Source of the DNA: JAVVHH01 sp963835135
Lineage (GTDB): Bacteria > Pseudomonadota > Alphaproteobacteria > Acetobacterales > Acetobacteraceae
Reading direction: 5' to 3'
Assembly: GCA_963835135.1 (NCBI GenBank)
Contig: CAWIEF010000003.1
Location: forward strand, 62,001 to 126,000
DNA length: 64,000 nt
The position numbers and the translations under genes were made by a program. Position 1 is the stretch's first letter, and each line of letters begins with the position of its first letter. Of the stretch, positions 16,893 through 23,697 are shown piece by piece. The notes beneath the pieces were generated by a model. The model saw nothing but the letters and a program-made list of their open reading frames with translations, was not told the DNA's origin and did not search any database.

Positions 16893-17599
16893 CCGGCCGC
16901 GCTCTCGCGCCAGCGGATCCACCGGCGCTCGATCAGTTCGCCGACACCGACCAGCAGCACCGCCAGAATGGCGACGAAGAGCGTCACCGCGAGGACCGAG
17001 GCGGAATTGACCACGGTCGTGGCCTGCAGCAGCACGGCGGCGACTCCGTCCGGATTGAGGAAGAATTCGGCCACCAGGGTGCCGGCCATCGCCAGCGCGA
17101 TCGATTGCTTGATCCCCGACATCGCGAATGGGGCCACGTAGGGCAGGATCACATCGCGCCAGAGCTGGCGCTCGTTGGATCCGAACATTGCGGCAACGTC
17201 GAGGTGCAGCGGCGGCATGGACCGCGCGCCCTGGACGACGCCGAACAGGATCGGGAATATGGAAATCAGGACCGCGACCAAGACCTTGGGCCAGAACGCG
17301 AAGCCGAGCGTGACCGAGACAAACGGCACCAGCGCAATGGTCGGCGTGGCGTAGAGGACGAAGATCCAGGGCTCGAGCGCCTCCGACACCAGCCGGAAGC
17401 GCGCCAAGGCAAGACCAAGCGCCACGCCGACGACGATCGAGATGGCGAGCGTGGTGAAGTAGAGCTGGGCGGACAGGCCGAGCGCCGCCAGTAGCGGCCC
17501 CTCCGTGAGAAGCGACCAGAGACGAGCGACCGTGACCGTGAACGGAACGAACAGGATGCCGAAGCTGTGGCCGAAGGCCTGCCACACGGCGATCAACAC
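16889..17599 (-). CDS. ABC transporter permease (SsuC/TauC-type), first copy
   Basis: 236 residues from a GTG at 17599, the first usable start because an in-frame stop lies three codons upstream. The protein begins directly in its first membrane segment (LIAVWQAFGHSFGILF), so the usual short cytoplasmic lead is missing. A neighbouring frame upstream encodes a hydrophobic LRLFCYGLSA stretch, so a small frameshift or an undetected start is possible. The contact loop MPPLHLDVAAMFGSNERQLWRDVILPYVAP and later segments are intact. It partners the second permease and the upstream binding protein and ATPase. Confidence 0.88.
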   Translation of the reverse strand: MLIAVWQAFGHSFGILFVPFTVTVARLWSLLTEGPLLAALGLSAQLYFTTLAISIVVGVALGLALARFRLVSEALEPWIFVLYATPTIALVPFVSVTLGFAFWPKVLVAVLISIFPILFGVVQGARSMPPLHLDVAAMFGSNERQLWRDVILPYVAPFAMSGIKQSIALAMAGTLVAEFFLNPDGVAAVLLQATTVVNSASVLAVTLFVAILAVLLVGVGELIERRWIRWRESAAG

Positions 17600-17658
17600 C
17601 GCGCGCGCTCAGCCCATAGCAAAACAACCGCAGCACCGGCCGCCGCCTCGATCAGGGG

Positions 17659-18702
17659 TTACTGCGGCTTAGTCTGCAACCGCTTGCTGGCCTCGTCGTA
17701 GATCGAGGGATCGACGATTTTGTCGTAGCTTGGGGCGTCGGCCTTCTTGATGGTCCCGATCGCCAGGAGCTGCGCCTCTTGCCGCATAATCTGGTCCTGA
17801 TCGAGACCAAGATTGTTCTGCCAGTACCCGATCGCCTGCAGTTGCTCGATGGCCTTCATGGCCACCTTTTGATCGATCTGGCTCGCCTTGGAGACGATGG
17901 CGGCGAATTTCTCTTGGTCGTGCGGCGCCGGGCTGCTCATGAAGCGCTGGGTGCGGATCCAGACCTCGACGAAGCGGACCAGCGCCTCGTGATTGTTGGC
18001 GATCTCCTTGGGCGTGGTCAGGATCATGCCGTAATGAAGTTCCTTGGCGATGCGGGCAGGCGCCGGGATCTGATGCCATTCCTTGCCGGTGCGAAAGCCG
18101 ATCTCGGCCAGTTCGTCGACATGGAAGACGCCACTGTGCACTTGTCCGGCGATGCCGGCTTTGACGAGCGCCGCGTTGGCCAAGTCGATCGGCGTCACCT
18201 CCTTCAAGCTGAGCTTGCAGGTCTCCAGCACTGCGCCGAGATAGAGATAGCGCGCGTTGTTGATGCCGTCGGCGGCAACCGTCTTTCCCTTGAGGTCGTC
18301 GCAGGTCTTGACGTCGTCATCGTTGGAGGCGACCAGCCAATCCTGCGTGTTCTGGCCGGCGATGGCCACCACTTGTCCGCCCGAGGCCATCAGGTTGAGC
18401 CCGGGCGTGGTCGCGGTCCAGCCGACATCGGCCTCGCCGGTGAGGATGATCTTGGCCGTATCGGCGGCGCGCTGGAACCAGCGCATGGTGACCTCGAGTC
18501 CCGCATCTTTGAAGTAGCCCAGCGAGTCCGCGACATCGACGAACGTGTTGGAGAAGATGGGCGGCCGTCCGACGGCGGTGACGGTGATCTTGATCGGTGC
18601 GGGTTGGGCCCGCGCCTCGGCGACGATCCCGCCTCCAGCGAGAAGGGCCGCGCCCAGCCAAGTCAGAAGTCGCAGTCGACGTGGGGTGTTTGCAGGCGTC
18701 AC
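17659..18702 (-). CDS. ABC transporter substrate-binding protein (NMT1/SsuA-type)
   Basis: 347 residues. The GTG at 18702 follows a strong AGGAGG site at good spacing. The export signal PRRLRLLTWLGAALLAGGGIVAEARA ends at about residue 32, followed by the mature start QPAPIKITVTAVG. The core has VADSLGYFKDAGLEVTMRWF and GEADVGWTATTPGLNLMASG, typical of periplasmic binding proteins of the sulfonate/thiamine-precursor type. It lies ten bases downstream of the ATPase gene and 59 bases before the first permease. The ligand is unknown; the surrounding enzymes suggest an aromatic or heterocyclic acid. Confidence 0.92.
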   Translation of the reverse strand: MTPANTPRRLRLLTWLGAALLAGGGIVAEARAQPAPIKITVTAVGRPPIFSNTFVDVADSLGYFKDAGLEVTMRWFQRAADTAKIILTGEADVGWTATTPGLNLMASGGQVVAIAGQNTQDWLVASNDDDVKTCDDLKGKTVAADGINNARYLYLGAVLETCKLSLKEVTPIDLANAALVKAGIAGQVHSGVFHVDELAEIGFRTGKEWHQIPAPARIAKELHYGMILTTPKEIANNHEALVRFVEVWIRTQRFMSSPAPHDQEKFAAIVSKASQIDQKVAMKAIEQLQAIGYWQNNLGLDQDQIMRQEAQLLAIGTIKKADAPSYDKIVDPSIYDEASKRLQTKPQ

Positions 18703-18712
18703 GATCAGCCTC

Positions 18713-19525
18713 CTAGAGTTGGAACAGGTCGTGCCACACCTGTTCTCGTAGATGTATGAACCGCGGGTCGAGGACCACGCTGCGATCGCGCGGGCGGGGC
18801 AGGTCGACATGCCGCACCGCGCGGATTCCGGCCGGACGGCCGCCCAGGACGATGACGGTGTCGCCCATGAGAACCGCCTCGTCGATCGCGTGCGTGACGA
18901 ACACCATGGCGGTTGGCCGCGTGTCCCAGATGCGCAGCATTTCGAACTGCAGCAGCTCGCGCGTCTGCGCATCGATGGCACTGAACGGCTCGTCCATCAG
19001 CAACAGTTTCGGCTCCATCACGAGCGCCCTCGCGAGACCGGCGCGCTGCTGCATGCCGCCCGAGAGCTGATGAGGGTATGCATGTTCGAAGCCGGCCAAG
19101 CCGACGAGCGCGATCACCTCGGCGACGCGATGGTCGATCTCGGCGCGCGGCATACCGCGGAGCTTCAGGCCGTAGGCGATGTTGTTTTTCAGGTTCTTCC
19201 ACGGAAACAGGCCGAAGCTCTGAAACACCATCGACACGGATGGGAGCGGCTTGCGCACCGGTGTGTCCTGCACGCGGATTTCGCCGCCGGAAAGGGTGTT
19301 GAGCCCGGCGATGGAGCGCAGCAGCGTCGTTTTCCCGCAGCCGGATGGGCCGACGATGCTGACGACCTCGACAGGGCCTACGTCGAGGTTGACGCCCTCG
19401 AGTACGGTGAGTGGTCCGTAACAGACCCGCGCGTTGCGGACCGAGACGAGCGGTTCGCCGCGGAGCGGCGCCGCATGGGTGGGCGGCGGCAGGGTCGCCG
19501 GGTCAGACAGGTGCCGCTCGCCCAA
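18713..19525 (-). CDS. ABC transporter ATP-binding protein (SsuB/TauB-type)
   Basis: 270 residues. Walker A GPSGCGKTT lies near residue 60, the Q-loop is VFQSFGLFPW, the signature LSGGMQQRAGLARAL, Walker B LLLMDEPFSAIDA and the switch His is in FVTHAIDEA. The start is uncertain: a TTG at 19525 is the first codon in this frame and has no clear ribosome site; the nearby ATG at 19556 is in another frame and soon stops. It is the first gene of the minus-strand transporter operon, about 60 bases downstream of a palindrome that matches one near the GntR gene, so regulation by that protein is likely. Confidence 0.92.
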   Translation of the reverse strand: MGERHLSDPATLPPPTHAAPLRGEPLVSVRNARVCYGPLTVLEGVNLDVGPVEVVSIVGPSGCGKTTLLRSIAGLNTLSGGEIRVQDTPVRKPLPSVSMVFQSFGLFPWKNLKNNIAYGLKLRGMPRAEIDHRVAEVIALVGLAGFEHAYPHQLSGGMQQRAGLARALVMEPKLLLMDEPFSAIDAQTRELLQFEMLRIWDTRPTAMVFVTHAIDEAVLMGDTVIVLGGRPAGIRAVRHVDLPRPRDRSVVLDPRFIHLREQVWHDLFQL

Positions 19526-19586
19526 ACGAGGCGCGGACGCAAACCGCCTCGGCCATGTGCTTCCCCCTGGGCTATGTTGCCCGTAT

Positions 19587-19598
19587 TAAGACGTCTTA
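19587..19598. promoter_or_regulatory. Putative GntR operator, left copy
   Basis: TAAGACGTCTTA is a perfect 12-bp palindrome about 60 bases upstream of the ABC transporter operon and just downstream of the GntR gene. It differs by one base from a second copy at 20467-20478 on the other side of that gene. AT-rich flanks suggest it overlaps the transporter promoter. Confidence 0.65.
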
Positions 19599-19653
19599 GG
19601 CTCACTGTAGCCGAGAGGCACTACCAATCGTCAAGAAACAAAGTCGCGGTCCG

Positions 19654-20409
19654 TCACCGAGGGCCGAGCAGCTTATGACGAAACCGGAACCGATCCGCTT
19701 TGTAGAAGGTGCGCGAGCACTCCACGCCGCGCCCGCGCGCGCAGTGGACGACGCGCTCGACCAAGATCAGCGGATGCTCCTCCGCCACGCCCAGCATCTC
19801 GGCGCGGAACGCATCGGCGATGATGAACTCGATCGTCTCTTCGGCGCTGGCCAGAGCGATGCCGAAACTACGCTCGAGCGTCAGGCTGAGCGGCGGCTGC
19901 AAGTTCGCGCTCGGCAAGCCCGGCGCGACCGCGACGGGGATGTAGCTGGTCCGGAACGCCACCCGCTCCTGCTCGGTGGTCAGGAGCTTGCGAATCTTGA
20001 ATACCGGGCTCTCGGCCGGCAGGTCGAGCCGCGCCGCGATCCACTCCGGCACCGAGACGGTTTCGCTGCTGAAGACGGAAACGCTTTCCGGCCGCTCCGC
20101 GTCGAAGCCGGTGAGCAGGAAGTGACCTCCTTCGCCCAAGCTCTCGGCCATGCGCGGCAACACTACGAACGTGCCGCGGCCTTGCCGGCGCTCGAGCAGC
20201 CCCTCATCGACCAGCGAGGTGATGGCCTGCCGGACCGTGACACGCGATAGCGCGTATGCGTCGCAGAGTTGCACCTCGGTGGGGATCCGGTCGCCGGGGC
20301 GCAGATCGAAGGTGATCAGGTCGCGCAAGGCATGTTTGAGTTGAAGCCAGAGCGGGGTGCTTCCTTCGCGATGAATGGGCCGTATCGCGATCTCGTCCAA
20401 CTCACTCAC
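19654..20409 (-). CDS. GntR-family (HutC/UTRA type) transcriptional regulator
   Basis: 251 residues from a GTG at 20409 preceded by a near-perfect AAGGAGG site; the longer reading frame upstream is ignored. The winged helix LWLQLKHALRDLITFDLRPGDRIPTEVQLCDAYALSRVTVRQAI is followed by a C-terminal ligand-binding UTRA domain, with SPVFKIRKLLTTEQERVAFRTSYIPVAVAPGL and a DRFRFRH end. Two near-identical palindromes flank the gene, one before the transporter operon and one in the space shared with the hydrolase operon. It most likely represses itself and both arms of the locus until a pathway compound binds the UTRA domain. Confidence 0.93.
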   Translation of the reverse strand: MSELDEIAIRPIHREGSTPLWLQLKHALRDLITFDLRPGDRIPTEVQLCDAYALSRVTVRQAITSLVDEGLLERRQGRGTFVVLPRMAESLGEGGHFLLTGFDAERPESVSVFSSETVSVPEWIAARLDLPAESPVFKIRKLLTTEQERVAFRTSYIPVAVAPGLPSANLQPPLSLTLERSFGIALASAEETIEFIIADAFRAEMLGVAEEHPLILVERVVHCARGRGVECSRTFYKADRFRFRHKLLGPR

Positions 20410-20466
20410 CGGCACCTCCTTCGGGCAACGTTGACGCAAGCGCCCTCTCACCGCAGAGTATCGTCA

Positions 20467-20478
20467 TAAGACGACTTA
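20467..20478. promoter_or_regulatory. Putative GntR operator, right copy
   Basis: TAAGACGACTTA matches the left palindrome TAAGACGTCTTA at 11 of 12 positions. It lies in the 101-base space between the divergent GntR gene and the alpha/beta hydrolase gene, about 33 bases before the latter's ATG and 58 before the regulator's GTG, so one bound protein could control both directions. An overlapping AGACG...CGTCT inverted repeat extends to base 20484. Confidence 0.65.
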
Positions 20479-20510
20479 ACGTCTGGTGCGACAAGGGCAG
20501 GAATACACAG

Positions 20511-21317
20511 ATGCCGACACCGAGCGTAGCCCCTCATCCGCGTGAGACCGCCTCAGCCATCCCGCTCCACCACGTCGTCAGCGGCGAGGGGCCCTGGGTC
20601 ACGCTAGTCCACTCGCTCGCGTCCGACCTGCATCTGCTGGATGCACAGGCGAAATTGCTCTCCCGCCGGTTCAAGGTGCTGCAAGTGGACCTGCGCGGCC
20701 ACGGCGCCAGCCCGGTGCCGCCCCCGCCCTACGCCATGACGGGGTTGGCAGACGATGTCCAATTGCTGTTCGACCAGTTGGGCGTGCGCGAGACGGCTTG
20801 GCTCGGAGTCTCGCTCGGCGGCATGATCGGGTTGACGCATGCGCTGGCGCACCCGGGCGTGATCACCCGCATGGTGCTGGCCGACACGACGGCGGGCTAC
20901 CCGGAAGCCGCCCATGCCGGCTGGCGCGACCGTATCGCGGCGGTCCGGGCGAAGGGAATGGAAGCGGTCGTGGAGGGAACGGTCGCGCGCTGGTTCACGC
21001 CCGAGTTCGTCAGCCGCGAGCCGAACCGGATCGAGCCCTTCCGCGCCGTCATCCGCGCTACGCCGGCCGAAGGGTTCATCGGCTGTTGCGAGGCCATCGT
21101 CGGCTACAACGTGCAGGCCCGGCTTGGCGACATCGCGGTTCCCACGCTGGTGCTGGTCGGCGCGGAGGACCAGGCGACGACGCCGGACATGGCGCAAGCC
21201 ATTGCCGATGGCATTCCTGGCGCGCGGCGGGTCTTGATCGAGAAAGCGGCGCATCAGAGTAACATCGAGCAACCCGAGGCGTTCAACGCCGCCATGGAGC
21301 CTTTCCTTGCTGGGTGA
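20511..21317 (+). CDS. Alpha/beta hydrolase (3-oxoadipate enol-lactonase-like)
   Basis: 268 residues of the alpha/beta hydrolase fold. The nucleophile is in GVSLGGMIG near residue 102, the oxyanion/HG-region is HSLASDLHLL, the acid lies in VGAEDQATTP and the catalytic His in EKAAHQSNIEQPEAF near residue 248. Overall it resembles enol-lactonase PcaD more than epoxide hydrolases or lipases. It is the first gene of the right-hand arm controlled by the GntR operator and abuts the TIM-barrel gene. Probable role: hydrolysis of a lactone or ester intermediate of the pathway. Confidence 0.87.
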   Translation: MPTPSVAPHPRETASAIPLHHVVSGEGPWVTLVHSLASDLHLLDAQAKLLSRRFKVLQVDLRGHGASPVPPPPYAMTGLADDVQLLFDQLGVRETAWLGVSLGGMIGLTHALAHPGVITRMVLADTTAGYPEAAHAGWRDRIAAVRAKGMEAVVEGTVARWFTPEFVSREPNRIEPFRAVIRATPAEGFIGCCEAIVGYNVQARLGDIAVPTLVLVGAEDQATTPDMAQAIADGIPGARRVLIEKAAHQSNIEQPEAFNAAMEPFLAG

Positions 21318-21318
21318 C

Positions 21319-22155
21319 GTGGGCGCGCCGCGGTTCGGGCGTCTCGCGCTGCACACCTGGACGGTGGACACGACCGACCTGCCAACCGCGCTCGAAGCCG
21401 CTCGAGAGGCCGGCTACGACGCGGTCGAGTTGCGCTGGACCGACTTCAAGCGATGCTTCGACCAAGGCTGGAGCAACGCGCAAGTGCTGGACGCCATCCG
21501 CGCGGGCGGCATTCCCGTGGGCGTGCTCGGCGTCGAGTATGGCTGGATCTTCGCCAAGGGCGCGGAGAGCGAGCGGCTCTGGCAGGTGTTCCGGCTGAGT
21601 TGCGAAAACGCCGTGGCGCTCGGTTGCGACACGATCATGAGCGCGCCGGGCCCGCTCACCGGGACGGTGGCGGAGGCGATCGCCAACTTGAGAATTGCCG
21701 GCGACATGGCCGCCGAGTTCGGGTTGCGGCTGGCGCTCGAGTTCAATTCGCAGCACGACGTGATCAACTGCCTCGGCGTGCAGCGGGAGATCGTGGCCGG
21801 CGCGGGCAAGTCGAATGTCGGGCTGTTGCTCGACGCCTACCACTTGGCGCGGAGCGGCGCGCCGGGTCGGGGCTTCGAGGCGGTCGACGGACGCGACATC
21901 TTCGTCTTCCAATACAGCGACGTGTCTCCGACCCCGGTGACGGGCGTCAAGCGGCCCACGGACCGGCTCGTTCCCGGCCAGGGCACGATCCGCTGGAGCG
22001 AGGTGTTCGGCCTTCTCGCGGAGAAGGGGTACGCGGGGTATCTGAGTTACGAGGCGCCCAACCCGGTCCTGTGGGAGCGCTCGCCGTTCGACGTGGCCGC
22101 GGAAGGGGTCCGCGAGACGAAGAGGCTGCTGCACGCCGCGGGCTTGGACGGCTGA
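21319..22155 (+). CDS. TIM-barrel sugar-phosphate isomerase/epimerase-like protein
   Basis: 278 residues of the xylose-isomerase-like TIM barrel. FGRLALHTWTVDTTDLPTALEAAREAGYDAVELRW opens the barrel; GLRLALEFNSQHDVINC, NVGLLLDAYHLARSG and GYLSYEAPNPVLW carry the Glu, Asp, His and Glu metal-binding positions expected of the fold. The GTG at 21319, one base after the hydrolase stop, is chosen; a TTG at 21307 would add four residues and overlap the hydrolase. The family covers ketose epimerases, IolE/IolI dehydratases and hydroxypyruvate isomerase. Its job in this operon is unknown. Confidence 0.85.
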   Translation: MGAPRFGRLALHTWTVDTTDLPTALEAAREAGYDAVELRWTDFKRCFDQGWSNAQVLDAIRAGGIPVGVLGVEYGWIFAKGAESERLWQVFRLSCENAVALGCDTIMSAPGPLTGTVAEAIANLRIAGDMAAEFGLRLALEFNSQHDVINCLGVQREIVAGAGKSNVGLLLDAYHLARSGAPGRGFEAVDGRDIFVFQYSDVSPTPVTGVKRPTDRLVPGQGTIRWSEVFGLLAEKGYAGYLSYEAPNPVLWERSPFDVAAEGVRETKRLLHAAGLDG

Positions 22156-22181
22156 CCACATCAAATCGAGGAAACGAACCG

Positions 22182-23234
22182 ATGCACGCACTGCAAGGGG
22201 ACCTGCGCGGCCCGGCCCAAACGGACGATCCTCTGTTCGTGGGCCTGTTCAATCAAAAGAACACCGACATCCCCGCGACCGTCGAGAAGCAGCGCTACCT
22301 GACCAGCATCGCCCCGAAGGCGGAGCATGGCGGCCGCTGGGAGGAGCAGCCGCGGCTCCCGGTGCCGGTGGGCGAAATGGGAGTCGTCGCCTGCGACGGC
22401 CGCATGCACGTGGTCGCCGGCTACGCGCGCGGCCGGGTCGACAACGACTACCACCAGGTGTTCGACCCGGGCAGCGGCACCTGGTCGTTCGCCGCCCCGT
22501 TTCCGCTCCCCTGCAACCACATCGCGCTGACCGCGATCGGCACCAAGCTGTATTCGTTCGGCGGCTTCATCGAGCAGAACCGCTGTCCGCACTCCAAATG
22601 CTTCGTGTATGATACCGCAACGGACCAGTGGTCGCCGATCGCCGGGCTGAGCCGTCCCCGCGGGGCGGCGTCGGCGGTGGTGCTCGATGGCTTGATCCAC
22701 ATCCTCGGTGGACGCGACGTCCGCTCGGTGGAATGGCACGACGTGTACGACCCGGCCACTGACACATACACCATCCTCTCCGGCATGCGCGGATCGACCG
22801 GGACACAGCCCTTCGTCGGCCAGCGCGACCACATGGGCGTCGCCGTCGTCGATGGAAAGATCCACGCCATCGCCGGCCGCATGGACAGCTACGACTTCAA
22901 CACCGCGCTGCATGCCGTCTTCGATCCGGCTTCGGACACCTGGTCGTTCCGGGCGCCGTTGCCCACGCCCCGGAGCGGCCCATCCTGCGTGTTCCACAAG
23001 GGCAAGATCCTGGTGTTCGGCGGCGAGGCCACCGGGCGCGTGTTCGGCACCCACGAAGCCTACGACCCGGCGAGCGACAGCTGGGAGGCGATGACCCCGA
23101 TGGCGCTCCCGCGTCACGGCCTGCACGGCGCCACCGTCGCGGTGATCGGCGACAAGGTGCACGTCCCCGGCGGCGGTCCGGTGCCGGGCGGCAGCATCCA
23201 GGGCGCCTATCACGACGCGCTGATCCTGGACTGA
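22182..23234 (+). CDS. Kelch-repeat beta-propeller protein
   Basis: 350 residues with an ATG at 22182 and a CGAGGAAACG site. Kelch blades recur: MHVVAGYARGRVDNDYHQVFDPGSGTW, LYSFGGFIEQN...YDTATDQW, IHILGGRDVRSVEWHDVYDPATDTY, IHAIAGRMDSYDFNTALHAVFDPASDTW, ILVFGGEATGRVFGTHEAYDPASDSW and a final VPGGGP blade, giving about six blades. There is no signal peptide, unlike periplasmic sialate mutarotases of the same fold, so it is probably cytoplasmic. It sits between an isomerase and a molybdenum hydroxylase, so a lactonase, mutarotase or accessory role is possible. None can be proved from sequence. Confidence 0.85.
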   Translation: MHALQGDLRGPAQTDDPLFVGLFNQKNTDIPATVEKQRYLTSIAPKAEHGGRWEEQPRLPVPVGEMGVVACDGRMHVVAGYARGRVDNDYHQVFDPGSGTWSFAAPFPLPCNHIALTAIGTKLYSFGGFIEQNRCPHSKCFVYDTATDQWSPIAGLSRPRGAASAVVLDGLIHILGGRDVRSVEWHDVYDPATDTYTILSGMRGSTGTQPFVGQRDHMGVAVVDGKIHAIAGRMDSYDFNTALHAVFDPASDTWSFRAPLPTPRSGPSCVFHKGKILVFGGEATGRVFGTHEAYDPASDSWEAMTPMALPRHGLHGATVAVIGDKVHVPGGGPVPGGSIQGAYHDALILD

Positions 23235-23238
23235 GAGG

Positions 23239-23697
23239 ATGCGCTTGCTCGTCAACGGCGAACCATACGACGCGGCGTGCCGCGACGACGACACGCTGCT
23301 GCATGTCTTGCGCAACCACCTCGGACTGCTCGGCACGCGGTTCGGATGTGGTCACGAAGCCTGCGGGGCCTGCACCGTGCTCGTCGACGGCGAACCGGCC
23401 TGGAGCTGTACGTCCCGCGCCGGGGATCTCGGCGAGCGCGCGGTCACGACGGTGGAGGGGCTGGACGAGCTTCCGGTCCTGCGCGAGGCGTTCCTGGAGG
23501 AGCAGGCCGGCCAATGCGGCTACTGCCTGTCCGGCATCCTGGTCCGCGCCGCGGCGCTGATCCGGTCCGGGCAGACGCTGGACCGGGGTTCCGTCGCCGC
23601 GTGGTTGGACGGCAATCTGTGCCGCTGCGGCGCGCACAACCGCATCCTTGCCGCCGTGCTCCGTGCCGGGGCCACCATCCGGGCGCAGGCCGCATGA
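23239..23697 (+). CDS. 2Fe-2S subunit of a two-subunit molybdenum hydroxylase (IorA/NicA-like)
   Basis: 152 residues with both 2Fe-2S clusters: GCGHEACGACTVLVDGEPAWSC near residues 40-60 and QCGYC...LCRC near residues 95-135. The gene starts with an ATG four bases after the kelch gene and overlaps the large subunit by four bases (ATGA). No FAD subunit is present, which matches the IorAB/NicAB type, where electrons go from the second cluster to a cytochrome or other acceptor. It works with the next gene product to hydroxylate an N-heterocycle or aldehyde. Confidence 0.92.
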   Translation: MRLLVNGEPYDAACRDDDTLLHVLRNHLGLLGTRFGCGHEACGACTVLVDGEPAWSCTSRAGDLGERAVTTVEGLDELPVLREAFLEEQAGQCGYCLSGILVRAAALIRSGQTLDRGSVAAWLDGNLCRCGAHNRILAAVLRAGATIRAQAA

